Counted from the stretch's first letter, positions 7,477 through 13,192 are shown. The stretch is 15,153 bases of DNA from Bacillota bacterium (GCA_021780795.1 JAJXYA010000367.1:1-15153); one strand, 5' to 3'. Notes: generated from the sequence alone by a model not told the origin. A program made the numbers and translations.

Positions 7477-7943
7477 TACTTTCTACCTTTTTTTAATGCT
7501 TTCAGTACTGGATCCTCTTTTTCTTTTTCTGCCATTAAATTTATATTTCCTAATTTTGCTCTGCTTTGAGGTGACAATGATAATTCGTTACAGCATCTAA
7601 AAAAATCAGCATCATAATTTTTCTTATTATTCATTAGTGGATTTTGCACTAATAATAATTTAGGGTTATTATTAACTTTTTTTTCTATAAACTGCAATCT
7701 ATCAATAGCAATAGCGCACTTTGATAGAATATAAACATCTAGGTTGCTTAATAGTTTGCTTTCTTCTAGCTCACTTTTTATATAATTAAATAAATCCACT
7801 TGGTTATTATTTAAATAATCAGGTGGATTTATTTTATCAGCTTTCCCTTTTAATTTTTCTTCATTATCAATTCTTACTTTAATTTCTTCTTTGGTCTGAG
7901 AACATTCAGTAAGAACCTTTGCACTCTTGCATGGCCTCGCCAT
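7476..7943 (-). CDS. Small terminase subunit, P27 family
   Basis: 155 residues starting at ATG 7943 with AGGAGG before it. It begins M-A-R-P-C-K, has P-P-D-Y-L-N-N-N-Q-V-D-L-F-N-Y-I near 40-55, a helical block D-V-Y-I-L-S-K-C-A-I-A-I-D-R, the N-P-L motif near 100, and C-C-N-E-L-S-L-S-P-Q-S-R-A-K-L at 118-132. The last motif is the diagnostic end of P27-type small terminases. These recognise the packaging start site and load TerL. It is placed between the HNH gene and TerL, the standard order for phages with cohesive ends. Confidence 0.9.
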   Translation of the reverse strand: MARPCKSAKVLTECSQTKEEIKVRIDNEEKLKGKADKINPPDYLNNNQVDLFNYIKSELEESKLLSNLDVYILSKCAIAIDRLQFIEKKVNNNPKLLLVQNPLMNNKKNYDADFFRCCNELSLSPQSRAKLGNINLMAEKEKEDPVLKALKKGRK

Positions 7944-8063
7944 AAATTTTCATCCTCCTTATTATTATATTTTAAAACCTTCATTTTACAGATTTCGTGT
8001 GAATGATTGAGGGCAGTCGGTGAATAGGAATCATATAAAAACACATTAATCACATGGGGGGGG
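7944..8063. other. Intergenic region before small terminase; possible packaging (cos) site
   Basis: The 106 bases between the HNH stop and small terminase start contain the most G-rich patch of the neighbourhood (GAGGGCAGTCGGTG near 8009-8022) and, at the end of the HNH gene, a run of eight G (8056-8063). In phages with the HNH-TerS-TerL-portal order the cos site commonly lies in this interval. No exact cut site can be named from one linear sequence. Confidence 0.3.
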
Positions 8064-8502
8064 TATCTATAACGCTTAACTTGTACTGTAACATGCCTAA
8101 CCCATCAAGTCTTACTCCTATATCCCATAACCTCATACACTCTCTTAGTAGTTCCATAGCACCATTCTTATCCGTCTTGTATATTTCATGTATTGTGTCA
8201 TGTACATCCTCATTCAATCCTATTACATTCTCTATATCATAAGCCAATGATTCATCATCCATTAATGTAACAATATGATGGCCTGTATTTGCTTCTCTTA
8301 TTACACCATCAATATATAGTGACCATAGACATATGTAATCTTGATACTTTAATACCTCTGCTCTTAACTTGCGCCATCTACTCGACCAATAAATACTCTT
8401 ATCTTCTCTCTTAGCATCTCTCTCATTCTTTTCTTTTGTTACTACTGGACATACATGATTAAAGTTTACTATTCCACAATGTTTACAGCTCTTTTTAGGC
8501 AT
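8050..8502 (-). CDS. HNH endonuclease of the packaging module (atypical)
   Basis: 150 residues. A small N-terminal zinc-finger-like part has C6, C9, H16 and C18. The S-R-W-R-K-L-R-A-E-V-L segment (41-51) is the usual lead-in of phage HNH proteins, followed by H75-H76, N92 and H101/H105, which form the HNH core. These proteins nick or cut DNA and are needed with terminase for cohesive-end packaging in HK97-like phages. The normal paired Cys motifs flanking the core are largely missing: only C58 is present. The start is ATG 8502 with AGAGGTG. The last codons before TGA read through a run of eight C, where one extra base would open the frame well into the small terminase region. Confidence 0.8.
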   Translation of the reverse strand: MPKKSCKHCGIVNFNHVCPVVTKEKNERDAKREDKSIYWSSRWRKLRAEVLKYQDYICLWSLYIDGVIREANTGHHIVTLMDDESLAYDIENVIGLNEDVHDTIHEIYKTDKNGAMELLRECMRLWDIGVRLDGLGMLQYKLSVIDTPPM

Positions 8503-8514
8503 GTATTCACCTCT

Positions 8515-9012
8515 TTACATATCAAAAACCTTAGCATTAACTTCTCTTTCCTTAATCTTAGTTAGCTTCTTATCATTTTCAGTTTTATGAGGATCATCTT
8601 TCCACTTAGTACCTGCTCTATTAGTTAAATAGAATTTCTGTGCTCCTAAGTCTGGGCCTGAATACTTTTTAACTTCTTTTACAACTACACTTTCTTTAAC
8701 TAATATTGTAGTTCCATCTTCTGCAAGTACTTCTTCTTTAATTTTAGTTGCAACTTCTTCTGTATATTTATATCCAATACATTTTTTAAATAAAGCTTTT
8801 TCAACTTCTTGATTTTTCTTGTCTTTTGCCGTAGCAATTATGCCCTTAAGTGCTACGTTAGTGCTCTTGTATTTCCTATATGTGGAATATGCAACTCCGA
8901 GCTTTTCTGCAATTTCTTTATCAGTGTTATTACCCTCAACCCATTGACCTATCTTGTCTAGGTTGCTTTCAATTATCTCTTCAAAGCTATCACTTCTCGC
9001 TATTTTTATCAC
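8515..9012 (-). CDS. HTH DNA-binding protein, terminase-small/transposase-HTH type
   Basis: About 165 residues. An N-terminal helix-turn-helix is clear (residues about 17-55: I-G-Q-W-V-E-G, T-D-K-E-I-A-E-K-L-G-V-A-Y-S-T-Y-R-K-Y). It is followed by A-L-F-K-K-C-I-G-Y-K-Y-T-E-E, an extended beta region and F-Y-L-T-N-R-A-G-T-K-W-K-D. This arrangement matches the phBC6A51-like or transposase-HTH phage proteins that sit near terminase genes and resemble small terminases. Because a P27 TerS is also present, this may be a second packaging-site binder or a regulator. The longest frame starts at GTG 9012, but this GTG is part of the AGAGGTGAT ribosome site, so initiation may be at a nearby non-ATG codon. 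A perfect palindrome lies before the gene and a matching one inside it (9021-9048, 8830-8857). Confidence 0.75.
   Translation of the reverse strand: MIKIARSDSFEEIIESNLDKIGQWVEGNNTDKEIAEKLGVAYSTYRKYKSTNVALKGIIATAKDKKNQEVEKALFKKCIGYKYTEEVATKIKEEVLAEDGTTILVKESVVVKEVKKYSGPDLGAQKFYLTNRAGTKWKDDPHKTENDKKLTKIKEREVNAKVFDM
8830..8857. repeat. Internal 28-bp palindrome (copy 2)
   Basis: CGTAGCAA-N12-GTGCTACG on the plus strand, seven of eight positions symmetric. It lies inside the HTH gene and has the same arm and spacer lengths as the 9021-9048 copy, 191 bp away. It is a candidate binding site for the encoded protein or for terminase. Confidence 0.6.
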
Positions 9013-9020
9013 CTCTTTAT

Positions 9021-9048
9021 CGTAGCACTTTGATTTTTAGGTGCTACG
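9021..9048. repeat. Upstream 28-bp palindrome (copy 1)
   Basis: CGTAGCAC-N12-GTGCTACG, perfect 8-bp arms, ending nine bases before the GTG start of the HTH gene. It could be an operator, a packaging-site element or an RNA hairpin next to the ribosome site. No T run follows, so it is not a terminator. Confidence 0.65.
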
Positions 9049-9272
9049 CTATTTTCTACCATTTCTTAAGCTAATTATTTCCCTAGTTTTTTTATATATT
9101 TCTGCTATATTTTTTTTACAATTATTGTTAAAATAATCCCTCACTATGTGTATGAGTATGGTATTTATATTTTTTATGACATATATTTGTAGATAATGTT
9201 TTTTTTAATTTTAATACCTATTATAAAAAAAGTGTGGTATTGATAAGCAAAAAAAATATAAATTTCCCAAAT
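9049..9272. other. AT-rich intergenic region before the HTH gene
   Basis: A gap of 224 bases with no substantial gene. On the minus strand TATAAT occurs at 9220-9225 with TTGCTT 19 bases upstream, a weak promoter match. GGTATT/AATACC hexamers occur at 9160, 9213 and 9236. A weak hairpin with a following T run (about 9249-9268) could terminate the recombinase transcript. A 17-codon frame starting at 9062 ends with a TGA overlapping the GTG of the HTH gene. Confidence 0.4.
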
Positions 9273-9893
9273 CTAACTAACAAACTTATCCATGGTAGTT
9301 GATGCTTCTTTTGCCATTTCTTCATCTATCCCAATATATTCTTTAGTAACTTTGGGTGTAGAATGTCCAAAGAGTTCTTGTACGAAATTTATATCTTTAT
9401 CATGTTCAATATATTGATTATATCCATATGTTTTTCTTGGAGTATGGACACCAACAGAAATATTTGCAATTCCTAACCTTTGGCATGATGCAAGAAATAT
9501 CTTTCCTAACGAATCTCTTCTTATAGGTTTTTTTAAAGCACCTTTACCTTTTCCTTTTTGTGACCAGCAAATATATTCTGCATCATCTTTGCCTTTTACA
9601 TAATCACTTAAGAATTTTTTAAACTTATCACTTAAGAATACAACTCTCTCAAATGGTACTTTTCTTGTATCTTCAGTTTTTTCTTCAAGTATAATTAACT
9701 CACCAGTTATAATCGCTTGCCTTATATCACCTATAGTAAGTTTTACTAGATCTCCACCTCTGTATCCAGTAGTAAGTCCAATCATAAATAGTACATATGC
9801 TTTTGGAGCTCTAATTTTTAAATCATTACAAACTCTTTTTAACTCCGTACTATCTTTTATTGCTATAGCTGCATTCTTACCTTTTCTTCTCAT
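9273..9893 (-). CDS. Minimal tyrosine recombinase (catalytic domain only)
   Basis: 206 residues with the full tyrosine-recombinase active site: R45 (T-G-Y-R-G-G-D), a beta-hairpin lysine at 72 or 78, H150 and R153 (H-T-P-R-K-T), H177 (F-G-H-S-T-P) and the nucleophile Y186. The N-terminal SAM-like core-binding domain of normal integrases is absent, so it has only the catalytic part. Short recombinases of this kind occur just upstream of terminase genes in Firmicutes phages and may resolve phage DNA, act on a partner-bound site or regulate. It starts at ATG 9893, ten bases after AGGTG in the last codons of the zinc-ribbon gene; an ATG-AAA-TGA mini-frame lies between. No attachment site is evident nearby. 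The true integrase is probably elsewhere. Confidence 0.85.
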   Translation of the reverse strand: MRRKGKNAAIAIKDSTELKRVCNDLKIRAPKAYVLFMIGLTTGYRGGDLVKLTIGDIRQAIITGELIILEEKTEDTRKVPFERVVFLSDKFKKFLSDYVKGKDDAEYICWSQKGKGKGALKKPIRRDSLGKIFLASCQRLGIANISVGVHTPRKTYGYNQYIEHDKDINFVQELFGHSTPKVTKEYIGIDEEMAKEASTTMDKFVS

Positions 9894-9897
9894 TTCA

Positions 9898-10116
9898 TTA
9901 TTTCACCTGCCTCATTGACCCATGCACTCTTTTGTATGCACTCTCTTTCATGCATTCTTTTAAACTATTTGTTGCATCTTCTACTATAACTCTTTTACTG
10001 TTGCAGTAAGGACAGACTAAATATCTGCCACTTGCCATTTTTAAAATGTCTTCAGTTAATAAAACAAATTCTAATTCACATGACTTACATTTATAGCTTG
10101 TATAGATATTTAGCAT
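9898..10116 (-). CDS. Small zinc-ribbon protein
   Basis: 72 residues from ATG 10116, chosen because AAGGAG lies eight bases before it; the longer frame from GTG 10125 would start inside that ribosome site. Two Cys pairs, C10-x2-C13 (Y-K-C-K-S-C-E) and C35-x2-C38 (V-C-P-Y-C-N), form a classic zinc ribbon, followed by a basic helical tail. Such small proteins accompany late-gene regulators in clostridial phages; a DNA- or RNA-polymerase-related role is plausible but not shown. It is the first gene after the 417-base control region and its stop is five bases before the recombinase start, so they form one unit. Confidence 0.7.
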   Translation of the reverse strand: MLNIYTSYKCKSCELEFVLLTEDILKMASGRYLVCPYCNSKRVIVEDATNSLKECMKESAYKRVHGSMRQVK

Positions 10117-10152
10117 TTTCCTCACTCCTTAAATATTACTATTTTAAAATAT

Positions 10153-10199
10153 AAAAAAAGAGCATCTGCAAGTAACCTAGCTAAAGTTACTCTCCGCTC
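10153..10199 (-). terminator. Leader hairpin with T run before the late operon
   Basis: On the minus strand GAGC and GCTC close an outer stem around an inner AGTAAC/GTTACT stem, followed by seven T. It sits just before the zinc-ribbon gene, not after any gene, so it would act as an attenuator in the late leader. The internal bulges make the fold less certain. Confidence 0.45.
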
Positions 10200-10234
10200 A
10201 ATATGTCTTAATTAGTTCATTCAATATATTTGTT

Positions 10235-10240
10235 ATTATA
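10235..10240 (-). promoter_or_regulatory. Possible late promoter -10 box
   Basis: Perfect TATAAT on the minus strand with no -35 hexamer at 16-18 bases. Repeated CpG-containing motifs (GTTCGG at 10273-10278 and 10315-10320) lie upstream at positions suited to an activator. Such boxes are frequent in AT-rich DNA. Confidence 0.3.
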
Positions 10241-10390
10241 TGGAATGGTATGTCTTTTTACCTTGTTTTTTACCGAACATTAATTTATTTTTATATAATA
10301 ATATTCGTACCAAGCCGAACTTGCACTATTTCTAATCTTTTAAAATGTAAATTTACGCACACGAATGTTCCCCTGTTTTTATCATTTTTA

Positions 10391-10428
10391 ATAAAAAAAT
10401 AAGCACTAGCTAATCTAATGCTTATTTT
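10391..10428 (-). terminator. Strong rho-independent terminator of the regulatory operon
   Basis: On the minus strand AAAATAAGCATTAG pairs with CTAGTGCTTATTTT over 14 bp with one G-T pair and a five-base loop, then a run of seven T in total. On the plus strand the same position is an A-C mismatch, so the minus strand is favoured. It lies about 115 bases after the stop of the sigma-like regulator. Confidence 0.8.
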
Positions 10429-10499
10429 AAAAGGGAGAAATTTTTCTTTTGTTTATAAACTTTTAATAATACTATTATATATCTTTAAGTTAAGTAAAT

Positions 10500-10543
10500 C
10501 TGCTCATTTTCTGCTCATTTTCATACTGTTTTCTGCTCATTTT
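10500..10543. repeat. Three 11-bp direct repeats CTGCTCATTTT in an 11-bp register
   Basis: Exact copies at 10500-10510, 10511-10521 and 10533-10543, with a degenerate unit (CATACTGTTTT) filling the third place. The period is about one DNA turn. Ten bases of the unit also occur inside the regulator gene at 10597-10606. The repeats are followed on the minus strand by TATAAT at 10474-10479. They are candidate activator-binding iterons. Confidence 0.75.
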
Positions 10544-11058
10544 TAACTAAATGTACTTTTAAGTGGTGTAATTATCTCTAATATGTTTTCAATAGCCTGC
10601 TCATTTATTCTTCTTACCTGTACACTTGTTATATCATTTTTTTGTTTATATTCTTTATTAAAGTTTAATTCTATATTATTCCAGCTCATTTTTTCAAAAT
10701 ATTTTAACTTTACTATATAGCGTTCCTGTTCAGTAAGTGCTTTTAATGCACCTTCAATGATATTAATCTGTAAGTTATATCTGTATATTCTGCTTTTATC
10801 TTCTGCTATCCATTCTTTAATTAAATCTATAGTAAGTATTTGTGCGCATACTTCACTTTCTACTGCTGAACTAGTATTTCTTGTAGGTGACCCAGGCATT
10901 CCTAACTCTCTAGTATTTAGAGAATAACTCCATGAGCTTATTAATTCCGGGTTATTTATTGCATCCTGATATGCTTGTATTCGTGAATTAGTTGTATCTA
11001 CTATTGATTTTTTAGTTTTATACTCTCTAAGTATTTTTTCTAATTGTGTTTTTTTCAA
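10543..11058 (-). CDS. Sigma-70 region 4-like late regulator (ArpU/RinA type)
   Basis: 171 residues. Residues 1-50 form a basic helical part and the middle has a long helix. Residues about 110-160 resemble sigma region 4: A-L-T-E-Q-E-R-Y-I-V-K-L-K-Y-F-E, then a W-N-N-I-E turn and a recognition helix (T-S-V-Q-V-R-R-I-N-E-Q-A). This is the layout of ArpU/RinA-type phage proteins that turn on packaging and structural genes. The start is TTG at 11058 with AGGGGG seven bases upstream. It is the last gene of its unit and faces the late operon, which fits a late activator. Its stop is at the edge of the 11-bp repeats, which it or its product may use. Confidence 0.75.
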   Translation of the reverse strand: MKKTQLEKILREYKTKKSIVDTTNSRIQAYQDAINNPELISSWSYSLNTRELGMPGSPTRNTSSAVESEVCAQILTIDLIKEWIAEDKSRIYRYNLQINIIEGALKALTEQERYIVKLKYFEKMSWNNIELNFNKEYKQKNDITSVQVRRINEQAIENILEIITPLKSTFS

Positions 11059-11060
11059 AT

Positions 11061-11213
11061 TTATTCCCCCTTAGTTAATTGGATTAAATCTGGTCTTTCT
11101 AATTTTAATTCTTGTTTTTCTATATATTTATCTGCCTGAGCTCCAATATATAAGCAACACCAAACTGCAAACACTATAAAAATTATTACTATGCAAACTA
11201 ATATTTTAATCAT
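11061..11213 (-). CDS. Small single-pass membrane protein
   Basis: A 50-residue frame from ATG 11213 to TAA 11061. Residues 4-23 are a strongly hydrophobic helix (I-L-V-C-I-V-I-I-F-I-V-F-A-V-W-C-C-L-Y-I), followed by a charged tail (A-D-K-Y-I-E-K-Q-E-L-K-L-E-R). It begins two bases after the stop of the preceding gene, so it may rely on coupled translation; no strong ribosome site is seen. The last codons contain the AGGGGG site of the next gene. Function is unknown. A holin-type role is unlikely in this position, and a membrane-linked regulator or lysogeny protein is possible. The hydrophobic pattern and tight packing make it a likely real gene. Confidence 0.7.
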   Translation of the reverse strand: MIKILVCIVIIFIVFAVWCCLYIGAQADKYIEKQELKLERPDLIQLTKGE

Positions 11214-11215
11214 AA

Positions 11216-11410
11216 TTACATTACCATTTTAAATACTTGTTTAACCTCTGTTACCCACTGATCTAATTCTTGCTCATTATTAAAAGAAATAACCATTCCA
11301 TCATTGCTAAGCTCTACGCCTTTATTTGTGTCTGCTTTATATGTTCCATTTTCTCCAGCAACTTTGATATTTTTAATAACTGTTTCCTCAAGTACTAATA
11401 ATTTTTTCAT
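11216..11410 (-). CDS. Nested in-frame gene for the 64-residue C-terminal domain
   Basis: ATG at 11410 (residue 240 of the long frame) is preceded by GGAGG with an eight-base gap (GGAGGGAAAGGAA-ATG), the strongest internal start site noticed in the window. The product begins M-K-K-L-L-V-L-E-E-T and includes a strand-rich core (V-E-L-S-N-D-G-M-V-I-S-F-N-N) and a final helix, and looks like a complete small domain. Either two proteins are made from one gene, or two once separate genes are fused because a stop was lost. The site contains codons S-E-G-K-E, so a chance match is possible. Confidence 0.5.
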   Translation of the reverse strand: MKKLLVLEETVIKNIKVAGENGTYKADTNKGVELSNDGMVISFNNEQELDQWVTEVKQVFKMVM

Positions 11411-12127
11411 TTCCTTTCCCTCCGATTTATTTATTTCTGTTGTGTTTGCCTTGCATTGCATTTCTTTAGCTTTTTCTATTATTTTATCAGCATTTTTTTC
11501 CAATTCTTGTGTTGTAGCCTTGGTAACTACAGTTTCTTTTTCTGCCATGTACTCAGTTTTCCAACAGTAATAATATTTTGATGCAATATCGTTAATTAAT
11601 CCGAATTTCTTCATTAGTGTTTTTATTGTTTGTTCAGCATTTGAATGTTCTGCTAACTTTTCTATTTCTTTATACAATTCTTTTTTAACTTCAATTTCTA
11701 CTTGTGCATAAGCATTTACTATCATAGATTTGCTTAGCTTTGGAAATTTAAAAGTTAACTCTTCTATAGCTAATTTCTTTATAGTGAAATTTTTCAATAC
11801 CTCTCTTACAGCTTCTCTTACTTCTAAATCTATTTTTGCCAAATCTAACCTCTCCTTTTCTAATTGTTTACATTTCTTAGAATCTTCCTCGAATAAACTA
11901 CTCATATCCTTTTGTATTCCCTCTATATCCTCATATTTAACACCATAATTTATGAGTGCTGCTGTCATATTTCTATCTACTAATTTGTTAAAATCATTTA
12001 TATGCTCATTTGTTCTTTGATTAACTATCATGTCAAGTAATTTAGCCTGTTCTGGAGTTAATTTATTTATAATCTGTGTATTCTTTTTCACTTCTTTTTT
12101 CGATAATCTTCTGTCTTGGCGATTCAT
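11216..12127 (-). CDS. 303-residue charged coiled-coil phage protein, possibly two fused units
   Basis: Starts at ATG 12127 behind GAAGGTG. Residues 1-110 are highly charged and helical, with a likely coiled coil (L-E-K-E-R-L-D-L-A-K-I-D-L-E). Residues 115-200 carry an HTH-like helical region (I-E-E-L-T-F-K-F-P-K-L-S-K-S-M-I-V-N-A-Y) and a K-K-F-G-L-I segment leading to aromatic K-Y-Y-Y-C-W-K. A low-complexity linker (about 205-239) joins it to a compact C-terminal part of 64 residues, which has its own perfectly placed ribosome site and ATG at 11410. No family was recognised. Its place between the recombinase and the late regulator suggests a regulatory or DNA-related role. Confidence 0.75.
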   Translation of the reverse strand: MNRQDRRLSKKEVKKNTQIINKLTPEQAKLLDMIVNQRTNEHINDFNKLVDRNMTAALINYGVKYEDIEGIQKDMSSLFEEDSKKCKQLEKERLDLAKIDLEVREAVREVLKNFTIKKLAIEELTFKFPKLSKSMIVNAYAQVEIEVKKELYKEIEKLAEHSNAEQTIKTLMKKFGLINDIASKYYYCWKTEYMAEKETVVTKATTQELEKNADKIIEKAKEMQCKANTTEINKSEGKEMKKLLVLEETVIKNIKVAGENGTYKADTNKGVELSNDGMVISFNNEQELDQWVTEVKQVFKMVM

Positions 12128-12150
12128 TTATTCACCTTCTTATTTGTTTT

Positions 12151-13140
12151 TTAAGAAATTCTTTTATACTCATATACAACATTCTCCAATGAAGTTTCTG
12201 CATAAATTTGAGTGGTTTTTGGGTCTGAGTGTCCTAGCAGTGCTTGAACATTATGCAATGCCATTCCTGCTGCTAAAAGGTGTGTAGCTATACTATGTCT
12301 TAATAAATGCGGATAAATTGCTTTCCCTAATTCTGCTCTACCAGCAATAGTACTAATTTCTCTTTCGATACTTCTACCGCCCATTCTACCGTAAGGTGCT
12401 TTGCTTGTTACAAATAATGCACAATTGTTATCTTTTCTTGATAGTATATATTCCTGCAATAGAAATTTAGATTTTGTATTGAAACATACTATCCTTTCTT
12501 TATTTCCTTTTCCTATTACCCTGATGGTTTTATTATGAAAGTCCACATCTGATTTATCTATACTTACAATTTCTGAGAGTCTGCATCCGGAACTATAACA
12601 GAACTCGAGCAATGTCCTTTCACGTAAATTCTTGCATTTTTGTCTTAGTACTTCTATCTCATCAACTGTAAGTGCTTCTCTTAGCCTGGATGGTTCCTTC
12701 GTTTCTTTTATTTTTCTCATTGGATTTTTGGGTATATATTCCTCTGAAAACAGCCATCCAAAGAAACTTTTTAATATATAAATCTGTGTATTTGTGCTAC
12801 TAGGCTTAAGATTTTTACATCTAGCAGCCAAGTACATTCTTAAATCCATAGTTGTTACTGTGGCTAAAGGTTTTCTAAGCATGCCTGCAAATGTTAATAA
12901 ATTATATTCATAATTTTTTAAAGTTCTTTTACTTAATCCATCCAACTTTTTAACCGCTAAATATATTTGCAATTTATCTTCTACATCACTTACTGCTAGT
13001 CCAGTTTCTTGAGGAATTACATCGAATTTATATAATACTTCTTCTATTATTCCTCTAACTTTCAATTGATCTATATCTGGAAACTCTAAGGTTAATTTAC
13101 CCACCATTTTTATTATTACTTCATCGTTTGCTATACTCAT
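12151..13140 (-). CDS. Xer-like tyrosine recombinase / phage integrase family
   Basis: 329 residues starting at ATG 13140 with GGAGG seven bases upstream. Residues about 50-140 form the SAM-like core-binding domain (S-K-R-T-L-K-N-Y-E-Y-N-L, then P-K-N-P-M at 137-141). The catalytic domain has R187 (S-S-G-C-R-L-S-E), K211 (G-K-G-N-K-E-R), H278 and R281 (H-L-L-R-H), H304 (L-G-H-S) and Y313. All six active residues are present. The XerC/D-like body carries an extra N-terminal 50 residues. A perfect 12-bp palindrome precedes the gene. Its place in the middle of a regulatory cluster, not at an att edge, suggests a role in dimer resolution, site-specific switching or integration with a distant site. 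Confidence 0.9.
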   Translation of the reverse strand: MSIANDEVIIKMVGKLTLEFPDIDQLKVRGIIEEVLYKFDVIPQETGLAVSDVEDKLQIYLAVKKLDGLSKRTLKNYEYNLLTFAGMLRKPLATVTTMDLRMYLAARCKNLKPSSTNTQIYILKSFFGWLFSEEYIPKNPMRKIKETKEPSRLREALTVDEIEVLRQKCKNLRERTLLEFCYSSGCRLSEIVSIDKSDVDFHNKTIRVIGKGNKERIVCFNTKSKFLLQEYILSRKDNNCALFVTSKAPYGRMGGRSIEREISTIAGRAELGKAIYPHLLRHSIATHLLAAGMALHNVQALLGHSDPKTTQIYAETSLENVVYEYKRIS

Positions 13141-13163
13141 ATGTCTTCCTCCAATGTTTTTTA

Positions 13164-13192
13164 TTTACTTACAAGGAGACATGAGCTATAAT
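13164..13192 (+). promoter_or_regulatory. Possible plus-strand promoter in the palindrome
   Basis: TTTACT (13164-13169), 17-base spacer, TATAAT (13187-13192). The -10 is perfect and lies in the loop of the palindrome at 13171-13208. It would be the only plus-strand transcription unit in the window, running towards a T-rich terminator at 13217-13267. Confidence 0.35.

Larger units (their letters stand above)
10126..10542. other. Control region between regulator and late operon
   Basis: There is no gene of useful size on either strand. From right to left on the minus strand it contains 11-bp repeats (10500-10543), a TATAAT (10474-10479), a perfect 10-bp palindrome GTTTATAAAC (10451-10460), the 10391-10428 terminator, motifs GAACATT/AATGTTC (10275-10281, 10364-10370), ATTCGT/ACGAAT (10303-10308, 10361-10366) and CCGAAC twice (10273-10278, 10315-10320, 42 bp apart), a second TATAAT (10235-10240) and a leader hairpin (10153-10199). 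The layout suits an activator-controlled late promoter. Confidence 0.55.

Noticed and set aside
10160..10199. tRNA-like fold before the late operon
   Set aside because: No T-arm GTTCRA sequence or proper acceptor stem; the T run points to a terminator.
10360..10376. LexA-type SOS box (GAAC-N4-GTTC) in the control region
   Set aside because: Only the first half matches; the second half reads GTGT, so the dyad is not present.
10496..10540. 16-codon minus-strand frame formed by the 11-bp repeats
   Set aside because: Contains the repeats themselves, has no ribosome site and is most simply a by-product of them.
10500..10543. CRISPR-like array
   Set aside because: Units are 11 bp and adjacent, without spacers, and no cas genes are present.
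12030..12287. Plus-strand 85-codon frame across the recombinase end
   Set aside because: It spans the ends of two good minus-strand genes and has a composition typical of antisense.
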